64,000 nt of DNA from Nereocystis luetkeana (lineage: Eukaryota > Sar > Phaeophyceae > Laminariales > Laminariaceae). Every line of letters starts with the position of its first letter. Position 1 is the stretch's first letter. The notes beneath the pieces were generated by a model, which saw nothing but the letters and a program-made list of their open reading frames with translations, did no database searches and was not told where the DNA came from. Location of the stretch: positions 2,299,920 to 2,363,919 of the forward strand of contig JARUPZ010000017.1 of the NCBI GenBank assembly GCA_031213475.1. Direction: 5' to 3'. Positions 1 through 10,106 of this stretch are shown in pieces. Both the position numbers and the translations under genes were made by a program.

Positions 1-690
1 AAAACATGTAGACGAGTTTATATGGGAACATCGCGACGAGGTCTATCCAAACCCACCGTCGACGTTGTCATGGGCAATTAATGTCTGTGTACCGAAGGGT
101 CGGGTACTAGTATTGAAAACATACCGAGCTCTCACTGTCGGGTACCGGTATCGAGGCCGTACCGAACAAATACCGACACGCCCGCTATTGTTGTTGTATG
201 TTCGAGTCGGTGTACCGAACTTACTTGTAGGAGGGTCGGGTATCGCTGTCGAGGTTCGTACCGAACGTACCAAAGTGTCGGGTACCGGTATAGAGGCCGT
301 ACCGGATAAATACCGGGTCCTCCAGTATTGCGGTCGAGGTATATCAGTTCCCGTGGTATATTTGTGGGTAGGCGTGCCGAGGTTTTGGCAAGTGTCGGGA
401 ACGGTATTGGAAGCGTAATGCCGAACTCACGGGAGGTTCGGATACCGGTTTCGAGGCCCTACCGAACAAATACCGATACCCCCCGATATTGTGATCGGGG
501 GGGGGGGTATGTATACCGGTACCCGGTGTATACTTGGGTCGGAGTACTGGTCGGGGGTTCACTGGCACCCGGGGTATATTTGTGTCGGAGTACTCAACTT
601 ACAGAAGGAGTATCAGATGCCGATATCGGGGTTCGTACCGAATAACCCGAACTAGGTACCGATATCGAGTTCGGGTAGAACCGTCCGGTA
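1..690. repeat. Degenerate GGTACCGG-rich tandem repeat
   Basis: The core GGTACCGGTATCGAGGCC followed by GTACCGAACAAATACCG recurs near 139, 279 and 440, a spacing of about 140 then 160 bp, with weaker copies up to 690. The block is cut by the window edge. Several frames are open only because the repeat lacks stops; no gene is called. Confidence 0.7.
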
Positions 691-799
691 TAATTCGGTA
701 GGGGATTTGCCGACAAATTCCCCCGTACCCTACCGACCACTCGGATGGTATCAATAGGATTCCCTTTTTACGCTGCTGCGTGTTTTTTTCTTCCATCTT

Positions 800-950
800 T
801 TTTCTCTTCCCATTTACAATCTTCCCCCCTTTTTATTCTGCCTCCTATCAATAATAGCTCTCTCACACATCAGATCCGGGACCACACATCATTCTCTCTC
901 CCCCTCGTATTACTAGCACCACGGTTTTTGTGCCTTCATTTTTACTTCAT
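800..950 (-). repeat. Decayed SINE core fragment
   Basis: A diverged version of the SINE body seen at 962-1310: CAGATCCGGGACCACA and TGCCTTCATTTTTA appear in the same order, without the tRNA-like head. It is older than its neighbour. Confidence 0.45.
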
Positions 951-961
951 TACCAGGTGCC

Positions 962-1310
962 TTTTTTATTTTATTTTATTCTCATCCCATTCATTATCTT
1001 CGCACATCTTCTTCTCTCTCTCCTTCCAACTCGTAACTCAGATCCGGGGTCACATAGCAGGCTCTTCTCCCTTCTTCCCGCTACGGTACGTGCCTTCATT
1101 TTTATCGCGAGAAGATTTCAGCCTTTTCTTCCCTCGTCGACTCGCATCGAATTGTGCCTACCCACGGTGCAAGGCGCTCTCAACAATCGAATCCTTTTTG
1201 ATTTTTGATTTTCGCAAATATAGTCAAAGCCCGACCCACCTGGGGCTCGAACCCAGGACTCAAAACAAGTAGAATTCGAGGTTAACCACTTGAACCACCG
1301 GGGCGACCGG
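962..1310 (-). mobile_element. tRNA-derived SINE, full length
   Basis: Read on the minus strand it starts with a tRNA-like head: an A-box-like TGGTTCAAGTGG and a B box GGTTCGAGCCC, the two internal RNA polymerase III promoter elements. A body of about 230 bp follows and the element ends in an A-rich tail (the T-rich run at 962-980). The same order is seen in at least six other copies here. It carries no coding capacity and would depend on a LINE for mobility. TACCTGGTA abuts the head at 1312. Confidence 0.8.
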
Positions 1311-1417
1311 CTACCTGGTATATACTACGTAGCTCGTATAAAACTGTTCTAATATAATTTCACAGCATGAATGAATGAGCCGCCAACCTTCGAAACGTAA
1401 CTATGAGCGACGGGGTG

Positions 1418-1610
1418 TTTTTTTTTTTTTTTTTTTTTTCATCCCATTCATTATCTTCGCACATCTTCTTCTCTCTCTCCTTCCAACTCGTAACTCAGAT
1501 CCGGGGGCACATAGCAGGCTCTTCTACCCCCTTCCCACTACGGTACGTGCCTTCATTTTTATCGCGAGAAGATTTCAGCCTTTTCTTCCCTCGTCGACTC
1601 GCATCGAATT
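1418..1610 (-). mobile_element. SINE, 5'-truncated
   Basis: Same SINE body as 962-1310, with a long homopolymer tail (T run at 1418-1439) and no tRNA-like head, as expected from incomplete reverse transcription. Confidence 0.75.
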
Positions 1611-1854
1611 GATCGAATAGTGTCGCGTACTATTAACAGTAATTCTGCTGTGTATACTGCTGCACGACAGGCAACGACCCGCCTTCCTCTTCTCCTTTTC
1701 CGGCAGGTGGATCTGCTACTTTGGGTAGATGACCCCTAGGCTACTGGAAAAAAAGTTTAACCAACTAGATGCCCGCTCCCCTGCCTCGTTAGGATCACCG
1801 GTATATTTCGGGGTCGGCGCAGGCGTGTGCCATAGAAGCAGAGAGTCTCCGGAC

Positions 1855-2712
1855 TGTGTGTGTGTGTTCTTCACATTAAACCGTTCTTTCTACCCGTCGA
1901 CATCCAGCACAACCAGTGTCCGTGCCGATTCTTCAATCCTAGAAGAGATACAAGTTCTGTGGTCACTACGCCACAGAGATACTACGTTGCCACGTGTGCA
2001 GTGTGCACTGCATTGGGCAATGCAAAGCCATGTCATCATACTAGATACGATAGGCACGACATACGCAATCTATGAAATAGTGAAACGAAAAGAAACAAGA
2101 ACAAGGTAGACAAATCGAAAGAGAAAAAATGAAAGCAAAATCTAGGAGAAACAATCTGTCGTGCCCCCCCCCGCAGGCGAGGTGGCCAACACTTGAAAAA
2201 GAACGATCTGGAAAATAAAAAAATAAAATAAAATAAGAAAAACACCACTGCTTGTAAACAGAGTAAGACAAAGCACAAATAAAAAAAATAAAAAGGAAAA
2301 ATAACAAAGGGGAAATAACAGGCAGACCAAAGACCAAAGCATCTTCCAGGTGGCGGCAGCAGTTTGTGTACGAGTAGTATAGCCAGGTTCTCCCTGCTAA
2401 TCCGCCTGGTACCTTGCTACCCAGACTGCCGTCTCCGCCCTGCGTTCGTCAACTACGCCCAGCCCCTTGGCGTCAGACAAGACGAAACGAGCAGAGTAGG
2501 TTCGTCATCCAACCACGCCACACGGCTCCTTCAGTACGGCTTATCAATCAGAAAAGGAAGAGAAAACAAAAAAATGAAAATGAAAATCACGGAGAGTCAG
2601 CGCAAGAAAGAAAAAAAAAACAAAAAACAAAAAGAGAAGACAAGGGAAGACCACGTTCGAACCAGCGGCACCAGTTGGTAGCACTACTAGTAGTATGGTC
2701 ATGGTCTATTTT
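1855..2712 (-). mobile_element. LINE 3' end, 5'-truncated
   Basis: The complement of the LINE 3' untranslated region: it begins at the TG-rich tail, then TTCTTCACATTAAACCG, and runs through the G-run and A-rich blocks to just beyond the LINE stop codon. It matches 7317-8010 and 14692-15541 block by block. No open reading frame is retained. Confidence 0.8.
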
Positions 2713-2836
2713 AGGTCCTATTAACTCTTTTAGAAACGCAGTCAGTCCCGTTATGGGGACAAACCAGTCAAATTTCAAGTAGTTTTGTCCCCAAACGGGA
2801 CTGCGGTTCTAAAGTTAACTATGGTCCCCTGTAATA
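2712..2836. mobile_element. MITE1 remnant split by pbMITE
   Basis: GGTCCTATTAAC lies left of the pbMITE and TTAACTATGGTCCCCTGTAAT right of it. Rejoined they give the right arm of MITE1, so this MITE1 arm was present before the pbMITE landed. Confidence 0.7.
2726..2814. mobile_element. pbMITE (piggyBac-like), nested in MITE1
   Basis: An 89-bp palindromic element with the TTTTAGAA...TTCTAAA ends and the GTCCCGTT/ACGGGAC arms of the family. TTAAC is duplicated on both sides (2721-2725 and 2815-2819), and the undisturbed MITE1 sequence has it once. A TTAA target and CCC-type ends are hallmarks of the piggyBac superfamily. Confidence 0.8.
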
Positions 2837-2936
2837 TTTATAGTTGTTGTTCTCACATCGACATCATCATTATAAATTGGTCAACCCTTCGGCACATTGT
2901 CCGATGTCAAACAAGAGCAAAAAAAAAACACGCAAG

Positions 2937-3257
2937 TTTTTTTTTTTTTTTTTCCATTCTTTTTCTTATCCCATTCATTATCTTCACACATCTTGTTCTC
3001 TCTCTCCTTCCAACTCGTAACTCAGATCCGGGGTCACATACTTCATTTTTATCGCGAGAAGATTTCAGCCTTTTCTTCCCTCGTCGACTCGCATCGAATT
3101 GTGCCTACCCACTCTGCAAGGCGCTCTCAACAATTGAATCCTTTTATATTTTTATTTTTGCAAATAAAGTCAAAGTCCGACCCACCTGGGGCTCGAGCCC
3201 AGGACTCAAACACAAGCAGAATTTGAGGTTAACCACTTGAACCACCGGGGTGACCGG
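2937..3257 (-). mobile_element. SINE with internal deletion
   Basis: Head (GGTTCGAACCC-type B box on the minus strand near 3200), body and A-rich tail (T run at 2937-2954) are all present. About 40 bp of the body between CGGGGTCACATA and CTTCATTTTTATCG is missing compared with other copies. Confidence 0.8.
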
Positions 3258-3352
3258 TTCTCCGAACGCACGAATAGGAAAACGCTGTGGATCAGCCCAC
3301 AGAAGAAGCAGACACGGGAGGAGAAGAACGCAACTCGATGCGTTTTAGTCAA

Positions 3353-3441
3353 CCCTTGTAGAACCGCAGTTTGGTTTTGGGAACAATCCGGTCAAGTTAT
3401 AAGTAATTCGTCCCCAAAACGGGACTGCGGTTCTGAAAGGG
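3353..3441. mobile_element. pbMITE
   Basis: Foldback copy between TCAA (a mutated TTAA) and TTAA at 3442-3445. Arms GAACCGCAGT and ACTGCGGTTC pair. Confidence 0.75.
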
Positions 3442-3525
3442 TTAAAGTACGAATGTTCTGTGTCTCATCGGGTTTTTTGTTTTTATTTTTTATCCTATAC
3501 TCCTGCGTTGTTTTCTTTCCTGCAA

Positions 3526-3613
3526 ACCTTTAGAACCGCAGTCCCGTTTTGGGGACAAGCCACTCAAATTTCAAGTAGTTTGTCCCCAAAACGGGACTGC
3601 GGTGCTAAAGGGG
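3526..3613. mobile_element. pbMITE
   Basis: Foldback copy ending GGGG-TTAA at 3614-3617; the left target has decayed to CAAA. It lies directly upstream of a LINE 3' region. Confidence 0.75.
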
Positions 3614-3627
3614 TTAAGAGTATTAAT

Positions 3628-4121
3628 AATATTCTTTGTTTTTGTTCTCTCTCTGGTTGTTTTGTTTCGTTTCTCTATTTCATAGAATGTGTATCTCGTG
3701 CCTGTCGTATCTATTAATATTAATAGTGTGATGACATAATATGGCATTGCTTTGCACAATTCGATCGACGAGGGAAGAAAAGGCTGACATCTTCTCGCGA
3801 TAAAAATGAAGGCACGTACCGTAGCGGGAAGGGGGGAGAAGAGCCTGCTATGCGATCCCGGATCTGAGTTACGAGCTGGAAGGAGAGAGAGAAGAAGATG
3901 AGCGAAGACAATAGATGGGATGAGCAAAAAAAATAAAAAAATAAAAATTGCCCGCCACTGCTGTGCTTACTGCACACGTGGCAACCTAGTGTCTCTGTGG
4001 CGTAGCTTCGTGACCACAGAACTTGTATCTCTTCCAGGATTGAAGAATCGGCACGGACACTGGTTGTGCTGGATGTCGACGGGTAGAAAGAACGGTCTAA
4101 TGTGAAGAACACAAACACACA
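3628..4121 (+). mobile_element. LINE 3' end, interrupted by a SINE
   Basis: Plus-strand LINE 3' untranslated region (TTTCATAGAATGTGTAT... to TCTAATGTGAAGAACAC) ending in an AC-rich tail near 4121. A SINE sits inside it at about 3756-3948; removing the SINE restores the order seen in uninterrupted copies such as 10600-10870. Confidence 0.75.
3756..3948 (+). mobile_element. SINE, 5'-truncated, inside LINE 3' end
   Basis: SINE body from ATTCGATCGACGAGGG to GGGATGAGC followed by an A-rich tail. The tRNA-like head is missing. It is younger than the LINE copy it interrupts. Confidence 0.75.
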
Positions 4122-4324
4122 ACTCCAATTATTATTTGTAATAATGATAGTGTTTTTTTGTTTCTCTTGTTTTTTCCCTATTATTATTATAGAGTGTGTA
4201 TGTCGGGCCTTGTCGTATCCAGGACGATGACATTGTCTGCTCTCCCCACTCACAGCAGAAAACATTGAATCTAATCACAGAAGGAGACAACATAAGACGA
4301 CACTGCAGGCGAGAGAGAGCACGC

Positions 4325-4440
4325 AGACTTGCCAGCCGGCGTCCCCGGCGGCTTGGTCGGTGGTCCGCGTCCCGATCTAGATCAATTTCGTGGGTTCAAG
4401 TCTCACCGAGTGCATGCTCGTAGGGGCTTTTTCTTGCATT
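4325..4440 (+). other. Possible tRNA-like SINE head
   Basis: CTTGGTCGGTGG and GGGTTCAAGTCTC are spaced like A and B boxes of a tRNA promoter. The acceptor stem does not close in my reading, so a working tRNA gene is unlikely; a decayed tRNA-derived SINE head fits better. Confidence 0.3.
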
Positions 4441-4499
4441 AAAAAATATGTGATCAATTAGCGGAAAGCGCGAGAGCGTGAGTTAGCTGCGTTCGATGA

Positions 4500-4685
4500 A
4501 AATCGACGAGCAGGGGGGATGCTGAACCCTATGCGCGACGGAAGATAAAGGCACGTACCGAGGGGGGGAAGGGACGACACCTGTGACCACGGCTTGTCCA
4601 GAAGATCGCCGAGGGTAAAACCTCCTATTAATACGAGCTAGGCTGGAAAGTAAAAGTGATGTAAAAAAAAAAAAACTATTTTTTT
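4500..4685 (+). repeat. Diverged SINE relative
   Basis: It contains GATAAAGGCACGTACCG, a SINE body motif, then GACCACGGCTTG and GCCGAGGGTAAAACC before an A run. The block at 28930-29130 has the same order, so a second SINE subfamily is likely. Confidence 0.4.
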
Positions 4686-4689
4686 CTTG

Positions 4690-4921
4690 TTTCAAGTTTT
4701 CTCTCTTTCATGGGGTATGCCGTGCCTGTCGTATCCAGTACGATGGCATCGCATTGGCATTGCCCACTCTGCTTGCTGCGTACCAGGGAACAATGTACCG
4801 GGTAGTATGACATCTCTGTTGCGTATAGTTTCGTGACCACAGGGCTTGTATCCCTCTAAAGAATCGGCACGGACACTGGTTGTGCTGGATGTCGATGGGT
4901 AGAAAGAACAAAGACTACATA
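4690..4921 (+). mobile_element. Diverged LINE 3' end
   Basis: It matches the last 230 bp of the LINE (CGTGCCTGTCGTATC, GAATCGGCACGGACAC, GATGTCGATGGGTAG) with many substitutions, and stops at an imperfect AC tail. An older copy than those at 9013-10092 or 14692-15541. Confidence 0.7.
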
Positions 4922-4924
4922 CAC

Positions 4925-5616
4925 CTGTAAATCACATGATCTGCGCGCACACTATCATCACGACGAGAGAAGCAGTCATAGTGTGTTTCTCCTGATGATA
5001 TTGTTTTTGACGATGCAGAATAGTATCTACCGGTACATGTTATTAACGTCGTCACTGGTCTTTGTAGTTTAACGAGTTGTATACCCTTCATGGGGAATAA
5101 CCTACGCAAATATCAGGGACGTGGTATCATTACTGTGCTGCACCTTTTTGTGTCCGACAGTCCAGGAAGAGAATCCGATCGTTGATATTCGTGTGATAGT
5201 AAGGTTCGATTGCTCCTTTTTTCACTGCAAATCCGCGAGTCTTCACTCTGACAGCACTCCAGATAGCAGGCAGGTGTGTTCCTCTTTCGTTTTCACGACT
5301 ACCGTGCGTTTCGTACGGTGCAGGCAGCACTTCAGACAGCATCCGCATTAGTCAGCAGCCACGAGTTGGTTAGTGGTGGGAACGGGGGTACTCTATGTTT
5401 TAGTTGAGAGGATATACCCGCGGCCATGTTAGTTCAGTTTGCACATTGGTCTTAGCTCGTGTGCGCTTTCTTCGTCTCGTGTATGTGGAGGCAGCCGAGG
5501 AGGCAGCCGAATTTTCGATTTTTTTGTTTTTTCGGATCTTCCTAGGACTCCAGCACCTTTGTGCGACCACGGTCTCCTTCGTCAGAGAGTTAATGTGAGA
5601 ACAACAACAACAACAT
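4925..5616 (+). mobile_element. AAC-tailed element, plus-strand copy
   Basis: About 690 bp that recurs almost unchanged on the other strand at 8026-8697. It ends GTTAATGTGAGAACAAC in an AAC microsatellite, close to the LINE 3' end TTTAATGTGAAGAACAC. Both strands hold open frames of about 70 codons in both copies, which is not evidence of coding in copies this similar. It may be a non-autonomous element using the LINE machinery, or the 3' end of a related LINE. Confidence 0.65.
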
Positions 5617-5749
5617 AATATCACGTGATGATTCATCCCGAGGCATGTTGCTGTAGCTACTGCTTTGAATCACGTTTGTAATTATTAGGCCCCGGGAGTG
5701 GTTTCCTGTCGCATGTGGTGAGATTATTTCGAACGTTATAGTCGTATAT

Positions 5750-5836
5750 TCCCCGGTCCGCAGCCCCGTTTTGGGAACAAACTACTTGGAACTTGACAGG
5801 CTTGTCCTCAAAACGGGGCTGCGGTCCTGTAAGGGT
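5750..5836. mobile_element. pbMITE
   Basis: Arms CCGCAGCCCCGTTTTGGG and ACGGGGCTGCGG pair; the TTAA flanks have decayed. Confidence 0.65.
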
Positions 5837-5838
5837 TT

Positions 5839-5895
5839 CGTTCTTTCTACCCGTCGACATCAAGCACAACTAGTCAGTGTCCGTGCCCACAATCA
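5839..5895 (-). mobile_element. LINE 3' terminal scrap
   Basis: Complement of the last 50 bp of the LINE (TTCTTTCTACCCGTCGAC, CAGTGTCCGTGCC). Confidence 0.6.
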
Positions 5896-5934
5896 TCATT
5901 CAACGAACATGTTCTACTCAAGTTTCGCCATACT

Positions 5935-6252
5935 TTTTCATTTTTTTTTGCTCATCCCATTTACTATTTTCGCCCATCTTCTTCTCTCTCTCTTTCCAAC
6001 TCGTAACTCGGGCTCTTCTACCCCCTTCCCGCTACGGTACGTGCCTTCATTTTTATCGCGAGAAGATATCAGCCTTTTCTCCCCTCGTCGACTCGCATCG
6101 AATTGTGCCTACCCACGCTGCAAAGGCGCTCTCAACAATTAAATCATTTTTATTTGTATTTTTGCAAATACACTCAAATGTCCGACCCACCTGGGGCTCG
6201 AACCCAGGACTCAAACACAAATAGAATTCGAGGTTAACCACTTGAACCACCA
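5935..6252 (-). mobile_element. SINE split by a LINE insertion
   Basis: Tail, body and most of the tRNA-like head are here, and the head stops at GAACCACC. Its missing end, CCGGGGCGACCGG, is found 3.8 kb away at 10094-10106 directly after a LINE AC tail. The SINE was therefore in place first and was opened by LINE insertion. Confidence 0.8.
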
Positions 6253-7315
6253 GAAATTGTCTCGAAGTCGGCTGCAAAAATGATGACAGTCATCGTGACT
6301 GTTTTCGAAGCAGCAGGCCTCACGGTGTCAGAAAAGACGACTGAGACAATGGTCCTACAAACACCAGACCGGACAACCCTCGCACCACCGCTCGTCATCG
6401 AAGCGGCAGGTCAGAGGTATAAGCAGACGACCCAGTTCTTATACCTAGGCGGCGTTATCCACGAAAACGCTGCGCTCTCGCTCGAAATCGACCGACGGAT
6501 CCGCCTCATGCGAGCATGCCTCAAACGGTTCGGCCCGGAGTTGTATGATAGGACGACCGCCCTCTTTAGCCTTAAAGTCCGAATGCTGAAGGCCGAGGTG
6601 ATTGAGACCCTGCTGTACGGGTGTGTGTGACGTGGACCCTCAGAGCGGAACACTTTGCCAAGCTTCGAACGGCTCACCACCAAGTCCTGCTGCTGCGAGT
6701 CATTGGCTTCCAGCGCCGACTTCATACTGACCATGCCACCCTCTCGTACGCGAAGGCCCTCAAGATAACGCGTTGCGAGAGCATCGAAACGACCATTCGT
6801 AAACGGCGGCTCTTCTTTGCGGGGGGCGTGGCACGGCAAAGCAAGGAGCGATTACCCAGTCGGGTAATGTTCGGGACGATAACTGGTGGGGAGAACCCGA
6901 GACCAGGCGGACAGTGTAAGACTTGGCATAGATGCATAGTCGAAGACCTTAGGGAGTTCCGAGCCACCGAAGGGTCAACGGAAGTAGCCCCCTCGGTGTT
7001 TGGAGTTGAGACCGCGTTGTGGTCCACTGCAGCCAGAAAGGCGGGGAAGTGGTACCGGGGGATCCTTGAAGCAGCCGAACGGTTCATGGTGAGGTGGCAC
7101 GAGGCTGAGGCTGAGATGAGTAGGCAGCGCCGCGCATCTGCCATGGATGGTATCCAAGGGAACGGGGGGGGAGGGGGCAACAACAGGAGAAGCGGCAGAA
7201 AGCCCGACCAAGGGAATGCGGAGAGGGGGGGGAACAGGAGGGGTAGAAGGGAAACGGTGGTAGACGAAAGTAGGAAGGAGATGGCAGACAGGGTAGCAAG
7301 GCACCAAGTCGACTA
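6253..7315 (+). pseudogene. LINE ORF2 C-terminal part (copy a)
   Basis: The first frame (to about 6630) gives the end of the reverse transcriptase thumb, including the GLTVSEKTTETM and YLYLGGVI stretches, and ends at LLYGCV. The next frame continues TWTLRAEHF... through RRLFFAGGVARQSKERLP, a Gly-rich run and RVARHQVD before a stop at 7313-7315. The two frames are separated by one extra TG in GGGTGTGTGTGACG near 6620. Copy c shares the same change, while the copy at 58513-60140 lacks it. It cannot make the full protein. Confidence 0.75.
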
Positions 7316-8015
7316 GGAAGTAGAACATGACCATACTACTAGTGCTACCAACTGGTGCAGCTGGTTCGAACGTGGTCTTCCCTTGTCTTCTCTTCTTGTT
7401 TTGTTTTTTTGCTTTCTTGCGCTGACTCTCCGTGATTTTCATTATATTTTTTTCTCTTCCTCTTCCTTTTCTGATTGATAAGCCGTACTGAAGGAGCCGT
7501 GTGGCGTGGTTGGAAGATGAACCTGCTCTGCTCGTTTCGTGTTGTCTGACGCCAAGCGGTTGGGCATAGTTGACGAACGCAGGGCGGAGACGGCAGTCTG
7601 GGTAGCAAGGTACCAGGCGGATTAGCAAGGAGAACCTGGCTATACTACTCGTACCACAAACTGCTGCCGCCACCTGGAAGGTTCTTTGGGTTTTGGTCTG
7701 CCTGTAATTTCCCCTTTGTTATTTTTCCTTGTTACTTTTTCCCTTGGTTCTTTGTCTTACTCTGTTTACAAGCAGTGAGTGGTGTTTTTTCTTTCTTTTT
7801 TTCTTAGTTTTTTTTTTCTCCAGCTCGTTCTTTTTCAAGTGTTGGCCACCTCGCCTGCGGGGGGGGGGCACGACAGATTGTTTCTCCTAGTTTTTGCTTT
7901 CATATTTTTTTCTTTTTTCCCTTTCTATTTGTCTACCTTGTTTTTGTTTTCTCTTTGGTTGTTTCTTTTCGTTTCACTATTTCATAGATTGCGTATGTCG
8001 TGCCTGTCGTATCTA
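7316..8015 (+). mobile_element. LINE copy a 3' untranslated region
   Basis: Pyrimidine-rich blocks, the conserved GGCGGAGACGGCAGTCTGGG, a G run near 7860 and TTTCATAGATTGCGTATG in the order shared by every LINE 3' end here. It is interrupted at about 8015-8026 by the AAC-tailed element and resumes at 8700. Confidence 0.75.
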
Positions 8016-8025
8016 GTACCAGGTT

Positions 8026-8697
8026 GTTGTTGTTGTTGTTCTCACATTAACTCTCCGACGAAGGAGTCCGTGGTCACACAAAGGTGCTGGAGCCCTAGGA
8101 AGATCCGAAAAAACAAAAAAATCGAAAATTCGGCAGCCTCAAAATACACGAGACGGAAAAAGCGCACACAAGATAAAACCAATGTGCAAAACTGAACTAA
8201 CATGGCCGCGGGTATATCCTCTCAACTATAATATAGATAGAAGAGTACCCCCGTTCCCACCACTAACCAACTCGTGGCTGCTGACTACAGCGGATGCTGT
8301 CTGAAGTGCTGCCTGCACCGTACGAAACGCACGGTAGTCGTGAAAACGAAAGAGGAACACACCTGCCTGCTATCTGGAGTGCTGTCAGAGTGAAGACTCG
8401 CGGATATGCAGTGAAAAAAGGAGCAATCGAACCTTACTGCCACACGAATATGAACGATCGCCATCTCTTCCTGGACTGTCTGACACAAAAAGGTGCAGCA
8501 CAGTTATGATACCACGTCCCTGATAATTGCGTAGGTTATTCCCCATGAAGGGTATACAACTCGTTAAACTACAAAAACCAGTGACGAGTACCGGTAGATA
8601 CTATTCTGCCTCGTGAAAAACAAAACCAGGAAAAATCAAACTATGACTGCTTCTCTCGTGATGATAGTGTGCGCGCAAATCATGGGTCTCCATGCAC
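8026..8697 (-). mobile_element. AAC-tailed element, minus-strand copy
   Basis: Complement of 4925-5616, beginning with the GTT microsatellite and ending near GTGCGCGCAAATCATG. It lies inside LINE copy a: the interrupted sequence CTAGTATGATG resumes at about 8712. Confidence 0.65.
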
Positions 8698-8820
8698 CGT
8701 CTTCCTGCCGCAGGTATGATGGCATGGCTTTGCATTGCCCACTGCAGTGCACACTGCACACGTGGCAACGTAGTATCTCTGTGGCGTAGCTTTGTGACCA
8801 CATAACTTGTATCTCTTCTA

Positions 8821-8925
8821 TTACGGGGGACCATAGTAAGTAGGACCTACGGTACAGACAAAAACCTATATGTTTCGCTATTTTTACCAACAATACTTGG
8901 TCCTATTTACTATGGTCCTCCGTAA
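8821..8925. mobile_element. MITE1 inside LINE copy a
   Basis: A 105-bp foldback between TTACGGGGGACCATAG and CTATGGTCCTCCGTAA. The LINE sequence TCTTCTAGGATTG is opened with TA on both sides (8819-8820 and 8926-8927), showing a TA target duplication as in the Tc1/mariner superfamily. Confidence 0.85.
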
Positions 8926-8934
8926 TACCTGGTA
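8926..8934. other. TA-CCTGG-TA, putative excision footprint
   Basis: Directly after the MITE1, CCTGGTA is inserted between TA and GGATTG relative to other LINE copies. Removing these 7 bp restores the exact TA duplication of the MITE1. Confidence 0.6.
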
Positions 8935-9012
8935 GGATTGAAGAATCGGCACGTACACTGGTTGTGCTGGATGTCGACGGGTAGAAAGAACGGTTTAATG
9001 ACACACACACAC

Positions 9013-10092
9013 ACATCCGCCGTGGATGGTGCCCAAAGGAACGGGGGGGGAGGGGGCAACAGGAGAAGTGGCATAAAGCCCGACCGAGTGAATGCGGAGA
9101 GGGGGGGGAACAGGAGGGGTAGAAGGGAAACGGCGGTAGACGAAAGTAGGAAGGAGATGGCAGACAGGGTAGCAAGGCACCAAGTCGACTAGGAAGTAGA
9201 ATATGACCATACTACTAGTGCTACCAACTGGTGCAGCTGGCTCGAACGTGGTCTTCCCTTGTCTTCTCTTTTAGTTTCGTTTTTTTTTTTTTTTTTTTTT
9301 TTTTTTTTCTTTCTTGCGCTGACTCTCCGTGATTTTCATTTCATTTTTTCTCTTCCTCTTCCTTTTCTGATTGATAAGCCGTACTCAAGGAGCCGTGTGG
9401 CGTGGTTGGAAGACGAACCTGCTCTGCTCGGCTCGTATTGTCTGACGCCAAGGGGCTGGGCATAGTTGACGAACGCAGGGCGGAGACGGCAGTCTGGGTA
9501 GCAAGGTACCAGGCGGATTAGCAGGGAGAACCTGGCTATACTACTCGTACCACAAGCTGCTGCCGCCACCTAGAAGGTGCTTTGGGCTTTGGTCTGCCTG
9601 TTATTTCCCCTTTGTTATTTTTCCTTGTTACTTTCTCCTTGGTTCTTTGTCTTACTCTGTTCACAAGCAGTGGTGTCTTTTGTTATTTCTTCTTTTTTCC
9701 AGCTCGTTCTTTTTCAAGTGTAGGCCACCTCGCCTGCGGGGGGGGGGGCACGACAGATTGTTTCTCTTAGATTTTGCTTTCATTTTTCTTCTTTTTCTTT
9801 TTCGACTTGTCTACCTTGTTTTTGTTTTCTCTTTGATTGTTTCTTTTCGTTTCACTATTTCATAGATTGCGTATGTCGTGCCTGTCGTATCTAGTATGAT
9901 GACATGGCTTTGCATTGCCCACTGCAGTTCACACTGCACACGTGGCAACGTAGTATCTCTGTGGCGTAGCTTTGTGACCACAGAACTTGTATCTCTTCTA
10001 GGATGGAAGAATCGGCACGGACACTGGTTGTGCTGGATGTCGACGGGTAGAAAGAACGGTTTAATGTGAAGAACACACACACACACACACAC
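9013..10092 (+). mobile_element. LINE copy b, 5'-truncated
   Basis: It starts inside the C-terminal Gly-rich tail of ORF2 (encoding DGAQRNGGGGGN) and runs through RVARHQVD-stop at 9190 and the whole 3' untranslated region to a long AC tail at 10073-10092. It begins directly at the AC tail of copy a, so it probably landed in that tail. Confidence 0.8.
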
Positions 10093-10093
10093 A

Positions 10094-10106
10094 CCGGGGC
10101 GACCGG
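10094..10106 (-). mobile_element. Displaced SINE head end
   Basis: CCGGGGCGACCGG is the outermost part of the SINE head missing at 6252. Confidence 0.7.

Larger units (their letters stand above)
6253..9011 (+). mobile_element. LINE copy a, 5'-truncated, with nested insertions
   Basis: A non-LTR retrotransposon beginning inside the reverse transcriptase, just after the YADD region, and running to an AC tail at 9000-9011. The coding part spans 6253-7315; the 3' untranslated region follows. It was inserted into the SINE head at 6252 and later received an AAC-tailed element (8026-8697, minus) and a MITE1 (8821-8925). The coding part is near-identical to 13640-14691, so the copies are recent or were duplicated together. 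Confidence 0.8.

Noticed and set aside
745-1272. Long plus-strand open frame rich in Ser, Phe and Leu
   Set aside because: It is the complement of SINE sequence; the same frame recurs in every SINE copy.
6411-7183. Minus-strand open frames of 142 and 153 codons opposite the LINE coding region
   Set aside because: Shadow frames of ORF2; the same shadows appear opposite copies c and e.
8294-8509. A conserved small protein in both AAC-tailed elements
   Set aside because: The two copies are nearly identical and the opposite strand is equally open, so conservation of the frame says nothing.
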